The notes under the pieces were generated by a model that worked only from the letters and a program-made list of their open reading frames with translations, had not been told where the DNA came from and did no database searches. A program made the translations under genes and the position numbers. A stretch of DNA of 64,000 nucleotides. It comes from Alphaproteobacteria bacterium. Its GTDB lineage: Bacteria; Pseudomonadota; Alphaproteobacteria; Micavibrionales; Micavibrionaceae. The stretch lies in the NCBI GenBank assembly GCA_016699735.1, contig CP065008.1:1054001-1118000 (forward strand). The letters run 5' to 3'. This document shows, piece by piece, positions 51,741-59,765 of the stretch (positions within the stretch are counted from its first letter, which is position 1; each line of letters begins with the position of its first letter).

Positions 51741-53726
51741 CTAGGGGGCCGATAAACCGTCGATCTCGCTCCGCGCCCGTGTGAATTCCTTCACAGCGGC
51801 AACCACCAGATTCGCGCAGGGCCGCTCATCCAGCGCCGCCATTTCGATCTGCGCCGCCAGCGTCCCGAGTTGCGAACAGCAGGCCGACCGCGCCGCGCCC
51901 TTCAGGCTGTGGGCGGTTTCGGCCAGCGCGATGAAATCCTTTTTGCTTTCCTCCGTCGCCAGTTTCGTGACCAGCGGATCGGTCAGCTTGATAAACGACC
52001 GCAGCATCTCGACCGCCCCGGCATCGAACGCGCCCATCTGCGCGCTCACGCAGGAATGATCGAGGGCCGGAGCGGCCTTTGAACTGTGGTACTGGGTAGC
52101 CTGTATGGGCCGGCTGCCCGTGCCGTTTTCTCCCTCCGCATTATCGCCCAGCGCACCCCAGCGGATCAGAAGCCGCCGCAACTGCCCCAGCGTCACGGGC
52201 TTGACCAGCGATTCGTCGAACCCGTGCGCCAGATAGGCTTCGCGCCCCGTCATCTGGATATCCGCAGTCAGGACCACGACCGGAAGCCGTGCTCCGGTGC
52301 TGGTCTCGCGCCCGCGGATGGATTTTACCAGCGCATACCCGTCCATATCCGGCATATGCAGGTCGGTGATCAGAAGGGAAAAATCCTGACCCGAGAGTAA
52401 ATCCAGCGCCTCCTGCCCGCTGCCCGCGAACGTCACCGCAACGCCGAGCTTCTCGCACTGCCGGCGCAGGATATCGCGCACACTCTCGGTGTCCTCTGCG
52501 ATCAGAACCCGCACGGACTCGGAAAGCACGGGCGCTATGCGCTTTCGGACCTGCGCGGCCTCGGCCACAGCCTTGCCCAGACCGATGCGGCTGGCGGGTT
52601 TCGTCAGGTAGGTGGCGCCAAGAGTTTTCAGCGACTGAGCCAGTCCGGGATCGTCGCGCACCGTATACATCAACAGCCCCAGACCCGGCCGCGCCGCGTA
52701 GAGCTCCTGCAAAAGATTGAGGCCGATCCCGTCGGGCAGGCTCTGATCGACGATGGCCACATCGAACATGATTTTTTTCGCCAGAGACAGCCCTTCCTCA
52801 TAGGTTGGGCAGCTTTCGACTTTCGCCCCCATCGAGCGCAGGGACGTGGCGATTTCCTTGGAGCCCTGCGGATGGCTGTCCACCGAAAGAACGCTCACCC
52901 CGTCCAGATCGGGCAGGCTTTGGGGGTTGAGCGCAACGCCGACTTCCTGCGTCGGAATTTCGAACCAGAAGGTCGATCCCGCGCCTTCCTCGCTGACGAC
53001 GCCGATCCGCCCGCCCATAAGCTCGACCAGCTTCTTGCAGATCGAAAGACCAAGCCCTGTCCCGCCCTTTTTTCGCGTTGTGGGCTGCTCCCCCTGTACG
53101 AAGGGCTGGAACAGGCGCGATTGAACGGCGCTGCTGATCCCCGGCCCGGTATCGGACACTTCGAACCGCAGGGCGATTCCGCCTGCCGATGCGCTCAGGA
53201 CATGGGTCTGGCGCGTGACGCGGACCTTGATCGTCCCCTGCTGCGTGAATTTGAGGGCATTGGCGCACAAATTCATGATGATTTGACGCAGACGCCTTGG
53301 ATCGCCGATAATGACGGCCGGAATATCGTCGGGAATCTCGTCCAGAAGCCGGACTTTGGGGTTTTTGTTATGAATATTCAGCGCCTCCAGAATTCCGCGC
53401 ACCAGCAAACGCACCGGAACCTCGAAACGGTCAAGCTCCATCCGGTGTGCGTCCATCTTCAGGATATCCAGAACGTCATCGAGGATTTCGAGCAGATGGC
53501 TGGCCGAACCCTTGGCCGTATCCGCCATCGTTTTCACCCGCTCCTGATCCGGCTCCCCGCAGATCAGCTCCAGCATCCCGTAAACCGTTTGCAACGGGGT
53601 GCGGATTTCATGGCTGACCATCGCCAGAAAATCGGATTTCATCTCGGCCAGGTCGCGGGCCTCCTGCGCGGCGCGCTTCAGGTCTTCGAAACTCTGGTCG
53701 GGGAAGAAATCTTTGCGGTCGGACAT
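51741..53726 (-). CDS. Soluble hybrid histidine kinase with two receivers and Hpt
   Basis: 661 residues with no membrane helix or sensor domain. HisKA (His39 in MVSHEIRTPLQ), HATPase_c (GGTGLGLSI), receiver 1 (VAIVDQSLPDG), receiver 2 (LLITDLHMPDMDG) and a C-terminal Hpt domain (ETAHSLKGAARS). Everything needed for a phosphorelay is on one chain, so the input must come through a partner protein or membrane kinase. Its neighbour on the other strand is a stand-alone receiver, a likely partner. Confidence 0.9.
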   Translation of the reverse strand: MSDRKDFFPDQSFEDLKRAAQEARDLAEMKSDFLAMVSHEIRTPLQTVYGMLELICGEPDQERVKTMADTAKGSASHLLEILDDVLDILKMDAHRMELDRFEVPVRLLVRGILEALNIHNKNPKVRLLDEIPDDIPAVIIGDPRRLRQIIMNLCANALKFTQQGTIKVRVTRQTHVLSASAGGIALRFEVSDTGPGISSAVQSRLFQPFVQGEQPTTRKKGGTGLGLSICKKLVELMGGRIGVVSEEGAGSTFWFEIPTQEVGVALNPQSLPDLDGVSVLSVDSHPQGSKEIATSLRSMGAKVESCPTYEEGLSLAKKIMFDVAIVDQSLPDGIGLNLLQELYAARPGLGLLMYTVRDDPGLAQSLKTLGATYLTKPASRIGLGKAVAEAAQVRKRIAPVLSESVRVLIAEDTESVRDILRRQCEKLGVAVTFAGSGQEALDLLSGQDFSLLITDLHMPDMDGYALVKSIRGRETSTGARLPVVVLTADIQMTGREAYLAHGFDESLVKPVTLGQLRRLLIRWGALGDNAEGENGTGSRPIQATQYHSSKAAPALDHSCVSAQMGAFDAGAVEMLRSFIKLTDPLVTKLATEESKKDFIALAETAHSLKGAARSACCSQLGTLAAQIEMAALDERPCANLVVAAVKEFTRARSEIDGLSAP

Positions 53727-53854
53727 GGAAAGAATTCAGGGCGGGAAAGTGATGAAAAGATTGAAAATACTCAAGCAATCCTATAGTAAATCAAGGTCCA
53801 TGACTATGAAGCAGTGGTTAATTTAAACGGAATTTATACACGAAAGGCAAAAAA

Positions 53855-54880
53855 ATGGGTTACAAGGTGGCAGTGGTCGGCGCAACGGGAAATGTCGGGA
53901 TGGAAATCCTGAAGATTCTCGATGAGCGCAAGTTTCCGATCGACGATATTGTCGCGCTGGCGTCAAGCCGGTCCGCGGGCAAGGAAGTCTCTTTCGGCGA
54001 CAAGACCCTGAAGGTCCGCGACCTCGCGACATTTGATTTCAAGGGCATCGACATCGCCCTGTCTTCGCCCGGTGGCAAGGTGTCCGCCGAATATTCGCCC
54101 AAGGCCGCGAAGGCCGGGGCCGTGGTGATCGACAACACCAGCTACTGGCGGATGGACCCGGACGTGCCCCTGATCGTGCCGGAGGTCAACCCGCACGCCA
54201 TCAAGGATCACACGAAGAAGAACATCATCGCCAACCCCAACTGCTCGACGATCCAGATGGTCGTGGCGCTCAAGCCCATTCATGACTTCGCAAAGATCAA
54301 GCGCGTCGTCGTCTCGACCTACCAGTCCGTTTCAGGAACCGGAAAGGCGGCGATGGATGAGCTGTTTGACCAGACCAAGGGTATTTATATGAATCAGGCG
54401 GCCAACCCGACGATCTACCCCAAGCAGATCGCCTTTAACCTGATCCCGCAGATCGACGTCTTCATGGATGACGGCAAGACCAAGGAAGAATGGAAGATGG
54501 TCGTGGAAACCAAAAAAATACTCGATCCGAGCATCAAGGTCTGTTCGCATTGCGTCCGCGTGCCCGTCTTTATCAGCCATTCCGAAATGGTCAACGTGGA
54601 ATGTGAGCGCGAAATCACCGCCGATCAGGCGCGTGACCTCTGGCGCGAATTCGAAGGCGTCACGGTCATTGACGATGGCTCCGAGGGTGTGCAGTACGCC
54701 ACCCCGCTCGAAGTGCAGGGCGAGGACGATGTCTTCGTCAGCCGCATCCGCGAGGATGAAACGGTCGATAGCGGCCTCAGCTTCTGGTGCGTCTCGGATA
54801 ATCTCCGCAAGGGCGCGGCCCTCAACGCGGTTCAGATCGCTGAGCTGTTGACCCGGAAAAGCGCGAAGGCGGCAGCCTAA
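53855..54880 (+). CDS. asd: Aspartate-semialdehyde dehydrogenase
   Basis: 341 residues. Makes aspartate semialdehyde for lysine/DAP, threonine and methionine. NADP loop GATGNVGMEIL (9-19), catalytic Cys130 in ANPNCSTIQ, and the active-site His in ISHSEMVNVE. AAAGG lies upstream of the ATG. It is transcribed alone. Confidence 0.96.
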   Translation: MGYKVAVVGATGNVGMEILKILDERKFPIDDIVALASSRSAGKEVSFGDKTLKVRDLATFDFKGIDIALSSPGGKVSAEYSPKAAKAGAVVIDNTSYWRMDPDVPLIVPEVNPHAIKDHTKKNIIANPNCSTIQMVVALKPIHDFAKIKRVVVSTYQSVSGTGKAAMDELFDQTKGIYMNQAANPTIYPKQIAFNLIPQIDVFMDDGKTKEEWKMVVETKKILDPSIKVCSHCVRVPVFISHSEMVNVECEREITADQARDLWREFEGVTVIDDGSEGVQYATPLEVQGEDDVFVSRIREDETVDSGLSFWCVSDNLRKGAALNAVQIAELLTRKSAKAAA

Positions 54881-54926
54881 AAAGAGAGTTTATTTTCAGT
54901 GAGTTAGGGATGCGGAAAGATTGCTT

Positions 54927-54956
54927 TTGCTTTCCGTAAAGCCTCTTTGCTATAGT
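54927..54956 (+). promoter_or_regulatory. Promoter of the 55007 gene
   Basis: TTGCTT (54927-54932) and TATAGT (54951-54956) with 18 bases between. It overlaps an inverted repeat CGGAAAG / CTTTCCG (54913-54936) that might be the asd terminator or an operator. Confidence 0.5.
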
Positions 54957-55006
54957 GAAAGACATTATTAAAGAACAAGACTAAGCTTAGACCAAGGGGT
55001 GTTCAA

Positions 55007-55636
55007 ATGGCCGATAGACCTGTGAGATGTTTGGTGACTTTGCCTGGTGTGCCGGGTGGAGTAAGGGTTCCCGTCTGGGTTTCCAGAGAAGAGTGCTTCG
55101 CCCTCCGCGAGGGGCAGAGGGTCGGTGGAAATATCCGAAGAGAACAGCAGCGTCAGGACCGGCAGGATCAAACAAACCAGACAAGAGAAGACGTACGCCG
55201 AAGAAACGAGGAAATAAGAGAGCAGCGTGAAATTGAAGGCGCTGCCAAAAGACGGGCAGGAACCCCTGAAGGAGCTCTCGATAGAATCGAAAGAAATCTT
55301 GATGCGGTTCTCCCGGTTCATATTCGTGTTCAGGGCGATAAGCCTTCGGAACTTGTGGACTTCATGCAGAAAAGTCTGGCCGCCATGAATTATACGAGTG
55401 CAAGCGGCGCAGCCCCGAACGGGATCGCGGACCCTGATTTCCTTCGTGATCTCAATGGCTTTATCATGGCCAAACAAAAAGAACCCAATTTTCAGGATCT
55501 CTCGACTATAAGTGAGATCAGCCAATTATCAGGCCGCCATGTGCAGGCCATAGTAGATTCGCTCAGGGATCAGGGAATTATGACGGGAAAGACGCGACCT
55601 TTCTTAAGGAACTGGCGCAAGGGCTCCGGGAAATAG
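55007..55636 (+). CDS. Hypothetical protein, possibly frameshifted at its 3' end
   Basis: 209 residues. The N-terminal 40 residues look globular, then a very charged Arg/Gln/Glu helix (about 43-85). A region at 105-145 (MQKSLAAMNYTSASGAAPNG) weakly recalls a peptidoglycan-binding motif. The last 17 residues of this frame are basic and unlike the rest. Another frame carries on from about 55573 to a TGA at 55756 with better protein character (FLKELAQGLREIDNTDLRKD), which suggests a one-base indel near 55560-55590. It has its own promoter. Confidence 0.5.
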   Translation: MADRPVRCLVTLPGVPGGVRVPVWVSREECFALREGQRVGGNIRREQQRQDRQDQTNQTREDVRRRNEEIREQREIEGAAKRRAGTPEGALDRIERNLDAVLPVHIRVQGDKPSELVDFMQKSLAAMNYTSASGAAPNGIADPDFLRDLNGFIMAKQKEPNFQDLSTISEISQLSGRHVQAIVDSLRDQGIMTGKTRPFLRNWRKGSGK

Positions 55637-55856
55637 ATAACACCGATTTGCGGAAGGACGCCAACAAGCTCGATCCCACAGGCGCCAGAGCGAAGCCGTC
55701 AGGCCTGACGGACACGGAGATCAATCGGACTCCGGCGGTACCGCCCGTACGCCCGTGACCGTCTAGATCGACAGAACCATGAAAGTCTAGCGGATCACGA
55801 ACCTGTATTTACTCGCGTTTTGTCTCTGTTCCTACGCCCCGTTACTGCTGACGGCT

Positions 55857-56300
55857 GTGCTGTATCTCCGCTCCCGGCGCAAGCGTTTCGCCGCGCAGTA
55901 TTTCAGGGATGCGCTCAAGCGTGGCGCCTCCTTCATCCCCTTCGCCGCTTTTATTTTTGTTCTTCCCTTGCCGCTTCTTCTCATCTTTGAAGCCGGACAG
56001 CTTCTCGGCGAGGAGGGGGGCATAAGTCTTGAAGGGCAGGAGCGCGTTCTGGCGTTCTGGGCCGCGCAATATCCCCTGACGCTGATTGTCTACCACACCC
56101 TGTCTGCGCGGATGCAGAAGGACGGCTTTTACGACTCACCGCGCCCATCCGTCCTGAAAGGAATGGCCCTCGATTGTCTCAAGCACTCTATCCTTCTGGG
56201 TCTAATCGTGGCCGTCCTTCTGGCCACCGACCAGAAGCCCCGCCCCGAAAGTCTGATGGAGTTAAAAAACACACTTTCACGAATGTTCACAGCTTCTTAA
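55857..56300 (+). CDS. Hypothetical membrane protein with early stop upstream
   Basis: 147 residues from GTG 55857, with two or three membrane helices. The true protein probably begins earlier: ATG 55779 is in the same frame but is followed by TAG at codon 4 (55788), after which the frame encodes a hydrophobic helix (NLYLLAFCLCSYAPLLLTAV) that completes a normal membrane start. Without it the product would lack its first helix. So the gene is either newly disabled, misread or restarts at GTG. Not recognised. Confidence 0.45.
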   Translation: MLYLRSRRKRFAAQYFRDALKRGASFIPFAAFIFVLPLPLLLIFEAGQLLGEEGGISLEGQERVLAFWAAQYPLTLIVYHTLSARMQKDGFYDSPRPSVLKGMALDCLKHSILLGLIVAVLLATDQKPRPESLMELKNTLSRMFTAS

Positions 56301-56386
56301 TTCGGCTGGAGTAACTCAATAATTCGAATTTAAAAAAAGGCAAAGCGGAAAGCTCTCGAACGCTTGGCAGAGTTCCAAAAATCTTT

Positions 56387-57535
56387 TTATATTTCTATTT
56401 CTTGAGGCGATATTTGCATAAAACTCACCCTCTGCTGCATAAAAGTACTGTTTCTTATGTTGTCGCTCATTTCAGGATGCTCAGCGAAAACCGCAGCGCC
56501 TTCGGGGCTTTTTTTCAATAAGTCAGGCACGATGCTGCAGCGGGGATCGCCGGAAGCGGGCAGGGCGAAATTCATAACAAAAGCGGTTTCGTCGGGACGC
56601 AAAAAAGGCTCTTCCCTCTGCAACTCCGGGAAGGTCTCATAGGAAACCTTCCTCCATGCTTGCAGGATATCCTCAGCGGTTCGGGCATCGAGTGAGCCGC
56701 CATACTCATTTTTAACGGCTCTCTGAAAGCATTCGACCCCTCCCGCAATCTTTTCAATTCCGCGTGTTCGAAAATCGAACTGTCCGTCAACCTGAAGGGC
56801 TGTCGCCACGACCGCCATGACCCTGAGCAATCGCGGATCGTGAACATAGCCATCTGTGTGAAGAGTATTGAACATATCGATGAGATCGCCGGGTTTTGGA
56901 TAATCCTGCTGTCCGCCTTTGCCAAGGAAACTTCGTGCCATCTTGAAAGCAAGGGACGCACTGGGGTCCTCTCGCCGCAGAAGGCTGGATTCTGAATTCG
57001 GATGCCCCCCGAAGGTTCGTGTTTTAAGCATACTGGGATCAAGGGTCAAAAGATCGACAACCAAATGGGATTCCAATGGCCTTTCAATCTCTACACCCGC
57101 AATCCCCTGCTGTTCAAGCACGCTGGCTATTCTCTCCTGCCCCAGAACGGCGTGAATTTCTTCCGGCTCAAAAGTTTTTTTGACCATCATACGGACATCA
57201 TACTTATCCGGCAGGGTCACGGCACTCAGAAATCCCGCCTTCTGAGCCGCTGCCTGAGTCGCCCCGATCATCATATCCCTGTAGGTTGAAACACGACCCT
57301 GAGAGCGTTTCTTATTTTGAGGAATCGATAAAATCAGATCAAGATCGGTTGGCGGCTTATACGCATAGGTTTCGGCAAGCCCGTTATGCCAGTTATAATA
57401 TGTGGCAGCAGACCCCGTGACAACCATATGCTCGCCGCGTTCGAAAGGGTTGGGAATATCCATGAAGGAATCGATCATCTCCGCCGCAAGATGACCCCTG
57501 AGAAATAACTTTAAGGAAGAATCCTTAAGGCGCAC
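56387..57535 (-). CDS. AbiEii-like nucleotidyltransferase, orphan
   Basis: 382 residues, start GTG with AGGGG 7 bases upstream. The nucleotidyltransferase start is read from VVTGSAATYY (38-47) and PPTDLDLIL (61-69), which gives the Asp64/Asp66 metal pair of the AbiEii/AbiGii toxin group. The later LAFKMARSFLG and a GDLIDMFNTLH fit the helical part. AbiEii toxins are usually paired with an AbiEi antitoxin gene; no such gene flanks this one. Codon use is less GC-biased than neighbours. Function as a toxin is unproven. Confidence 0.5.
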   Translation of the reverse strand: MRLKDSSLKLFLRGHLAAEMIDSFMDIPNPFERGEHMVVTGSAATYYNWHNGLAETYAYKPPTDLDLILSIPQNKKRSQGRVSTYRDMMIGATQAAAQKAGFLSAVTLPDKYDVRMMVKKTFEPEEIHAVLGQERIASVLEQQGIAGVEIERPLESHLVVDLLTLDPSMLKTRTFGGHPNSESSLLRREDPSASLAFKMARSFLGKGGQQDYPKPGDLIDMFNTLHTDGYVHDPRLLRVMAVVATALQVDGQFDFRTRGIEKIAGGVECFQRAVKNEYGGSLDARTAEDILQAWRKVSYETFPELQREEPFLRPDETAFVMNFALPASGDPRCSIVPDLLKKSPEGAAVFAEHPEMSDNIRNSTFMQQRVSFMQISPQEIEI

Positions 57536-57641
57536 GTTTTCACCCCTAACGTATCGTATCTACTCAAAACTTAGCATATAAGAAAGTTGGATTTCAAAGC
57601 AAAGTTTTGAATTTTCGCCCTTTAGGCAGGAGCGGACAGCA

Positions 57642-58160
57642 TCAATCCCGCAACAAATCAATCCCGAGCCTCAGCAGGATTTCATCGAGCCACTGCATCC
57701 ACGGAATGAAATGCTCGCCCTTTTTCGGGCGGTTATGGTCAATCACAATGTCATGCTGCGCCATTTTGGTTTCGACCACCCGCTGAACCTCGGCGCGGAT
57801 CGCGCTCATATCGAGCCCGTCGGTCGCCAGCGCATGAAGCTTGTCCAGCATCTCCTGCTCGGAGGGGTGCAAAATCCCGTCCTTGAAAGCCATCAGCCGC
57901 GCAAAATACAAAACCTGGCTGCGGTAATTCGGATCGTTGATATGCCGGAACAGATCGCCGACATCCTGGGCATGAACAAGGTCGCGCTCAAGCGTGGCGC
58001 GCTGTTCGTTCGTAAGGGACATCCGGTTGGCCAATGCGGAAACATAGGCCCGCTCCTCGTCCGTGACCACGCCGTCCGCATGGGCCATGGCGACAAGGCA
58101 CCGCAGCATCGTGAATTTGCTGGCGCTTACCTGCGCCGGTTGGAATTTTGCCTGAGCCAT
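57642..58160 (-). CDS. TerB-like domain protein
   Basis: 172 residues from ATG 58160, which has AGGAGG nine bases upstream; the longer frame to 58187 lacks such a site. All-helical TerB family pattern with LRCLVAMAHADGVVTDEE, a likely acidic metal site, and a second half with LMAFKDGILHPSE. TerB domains are named for tellurite resistance but most members have no tested function. It is divergent from sdhC. Confidence 0.75.
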   Translation of the reverse strand: MAQAKFQPAQVSASKFTMLRCLVAMAHADGVVTDEERAYVSALANRMSLTNEQRATLERDLVHAQDVGDLFRHINDPNYRSQVLYFARLMAFKDGILHPSEQEMLDKLHALATDGLDMSAIRAEVQRVVETKMAQHDIVIDHNRPKKGEHFIPWMQWLDEILLRLGIDLLRD

Positions 58161-58195
58161 GAGAGAAATCCTCCTAATACACAACAATGTATAAC

Positions 58196-58207
58196 ATTAT
58201 GCATAAT
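58196..58207. promoter_or_regulatory. AT-rich palindrome between the TerB-like gene and sdhC
   Basis: ATTATGCATAAT is a perfect 12-base palindrome in an AT-rich patch between two divergent genes. It may be part of a promoter or a regulator site. Nothing else is recognised in this gap. Confidence 0.3.
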
Positions 58208-58351
58208 ATGTCAAACCTAAAACGACTATACTGTGTATGCCTTTAAAAACCATTACCATATCCGCATATGCCGGATTGAATTCTGCGCCGCAGGCTTTAT
58301 GATAAGCGGGCAGGCCGCCCTGCAACGCCATTTAATATTTCAGGCCAAACC

Positions 58352-58750
58352 ATGTCAGACACCGCCAAAAAAGCCCCGCGCCCCCTCTCGCCGCACCTGC
58401 AGGTGTACCGCCTGCCGCTGACCGCGATCCTGTCGATCACCCACCGCATCACCGGGGTCGGGCTGTCTTTAGGCACCATCCTCGTCGCCGCCTTCCTTCT
58501 CGCCGCCGCGAACGGGGAGCAAAGCTACAATCTGGTGATGGGTCTGGCCTCCAGCCCCTTCGGCAAGGTCATCCTCTTCCTCTGGTCCGCCGCGCTTTAC
58601 TATCATATGTGCAACGGCATCCGGCATATGTTCTGGGACACCGGGAAATTTCTGGAAAAAGAGGTCGCAATGCGGACGAACTACATCGTCCTGATGTTCG
58701 CTTTTATCCTCACCGCCGCGACATGGGCCTGCGCCTATCTAACGAATTAA
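58352..58750 (+). CDS. sdhC: Succinate dehydrogenase cytochrome b556 subunit
   Basis: 132 residues, three membrane helices. The family motif RPLSPHLQVYRLPLTAILSI begins the chain, SITHRITGVGLS follows, and the heme ligand His lies in YYHMCNGIRHMFWD. Anchors complex II and binds heme b and quinone with SdhD. Followed after 12 bases by sdhD. Confidence 0.95.
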   Translation: MSDTAKKAPRPLSPHLQVYRLPLTAILSITHRITGVGLSLGTILVAAFLLAAANGEQSYNLVMGLASSPFGKVILFLWSAALYYHMCNGIRHMFWDTGKFLEKEVAMRTNYIVLMFAFILTAATWACAYLTN

Positions 58751-58762
58751 GGGAAAGCAATC

Positions 58763-59164
58763 ATGCCCATGCACACCGAAAAGGACCGTCTCAAATCGCC
58801 CCTCGCCAAGGCGCGGGGGCACGGCTCCGCCCATCACGGCGCCGAACACTGGCTGCACCAGAAAATCACGGCCCTCGCCAACATTCCACTCATTCTCTGG
58901 CTCGTCTGGTCGATCGTCAAGATGAAGGGCGCAACCTACGCGCAGTTCACCGCATGGCTGGCCGCGCCGCTCAACGCGGTGCTGATGATCCTGCTGATTA
59001 TCTCGGTTCTGTATCATGCGCGGCTGGGCACGCAGGTCGTGGTTGAGGATTATATCTCGAACCCCTGTCTGCGGACCGCCAAGCTGATCGGCATCCGGCT
59101 GTTCTTCTTCGCCATCGGCGTGGCGTGTGTTTTTAGTGTGTTGAAGATTGCGTTTACGCATTAG
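58763..59164 (+). CDS. sdhD: Succinate dehydrogenase membrane anchor subunit
   Basis: 133 residues, three helices. A Gly/His-rich start (KARGHGSAHHGAEHW), then the heme and quinone region LYHARLGTQVVVEDY. With SdhC forms the membrane anchor of complex II. The sdhA gene would normally follow within a few bases but a nuclease gene and repeats occupy the next 600 bases. Confidence 0.93.
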   Translation: MPMHTEKDRLKSPLAKARGHGSAHHGAEHWLHQKITALANIPLILWLVWSIVKMKGATYAQFTAWLAAPLNAVLMILLIISVLYHARLGTQVVVEDYISNPCLRTAKLIGIRLFFFAIGVACVFSVLKIAFTH

Positions 59165-59175
59165 TGGGCTAGCCA

Positions 59176-59631
59176 ATGGAATCGCAAAGTCGCAAAGACA
59201 CGAAGCTGACGGTGATTGATGGAACCATCGAAGCCCTGGCTTCAGAAATAGTCGATGCGGCGTTTAAAGTTCATGATTACTTTGGGTCAGGGATGCTGGA
59301 GAGCATATACGAAAAGGCTCTCTGCAAGGAGCTTGAGAAAAGAAAACTATCCTATGTAAAGCAAATGGGAATAACGCTCTTTTATGAAGGCGAGGATTTG
59401 GGCGAGGGATTTCGGGCGGATTTAGTCGTTGAGGACACAATCCTTCTTGAATTGAAAGCCTGTGAAAAGTTGCTGCCGATACATAGGGCACAAACACTCT
59501 CTTATATGCGTTTTGCCAATATGCCGCTCGGGTTCCTGGTAAATTTCAACGTGCCGCTGATTAAAAATGGAATTGTCAGAATCATTAATGATCGTTTTGA
59601 TGCCCGTGGTTTTGAATCGCAAAGGCGCTAA
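59176..59631 (+). CDS. GxxExxY protein, PD-(D/E)XK nuclease superfamily
   Basis: 151 residues. The name motif GMLESIY is at 39-45, and the nuclease core shows Asp82 (FRADLVVED) and Glu92-Leu-Lys94 (LLELKACE). The role of the family is unknown. The gene sits inside the sdh operon between sdhD and sdhA. Its first codons (MESQSRKDTK) and last codons (FESQRR) are themselves encoded by R1 repeat copies, and a third R1 copy in opposite orientation lies 73 bases after the stop. This makes gene plus repeats look like one mobile unit. It reads with the operon, so it may be expressed with sdhA. Confidence 0.85.
   Translation: MESQSRKDTKLTVIDGTIEALASEIVDAAFKVHDYFGSGMLESIYEKALCKELEKRKLSYVKQMGITLFYEGEDLGEGFRADLVVEDTILLELKACEKLLPIHRAQTLSYMRFANMPLGFLVNFNVPLIKNGIVRIINDRFDARGFESQRR
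59179..59205. repeat. R1 copy at the start of the GxxExxY gene
   Basis: GAATCGCAAAGTCGCAAAGA and the following CACGAAG match the reverse complement of the R1 core found at 12134, 32967, 33605 and 59704. It overlaps codons 2-10 of the nuclease gene. Confidence 0.75.
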
Positions 59632-59729
59632 GAGAACGAGAGTAGGGAAAAAGAATGACAAAAATGTATCGGCAAAGGCAAAAAAGGAAAATAAAAGGCT
59701 CTGACGCTTCGCGTCTTCGCGATTCAAAA
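59611..59729. repeat. R1 copies at the end of the GxxExxY gene
   Basis: A copy at 59611-59637 (TTTGAATCGCAAAGGCGCTA) spans the stop codon in the same direction as the left copy. Another at 59704-59729 (CGCTTCGCGTCTTCGCGATT) points the other way and lies 37 bases before sdhA. The outer copies form an inverted pair of about 550 bases. Confidence 0.75.
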
Positions 59730-59765
59730 GATTAAGAACTCAGACTGTAAGAAAAAGAGAACAAT

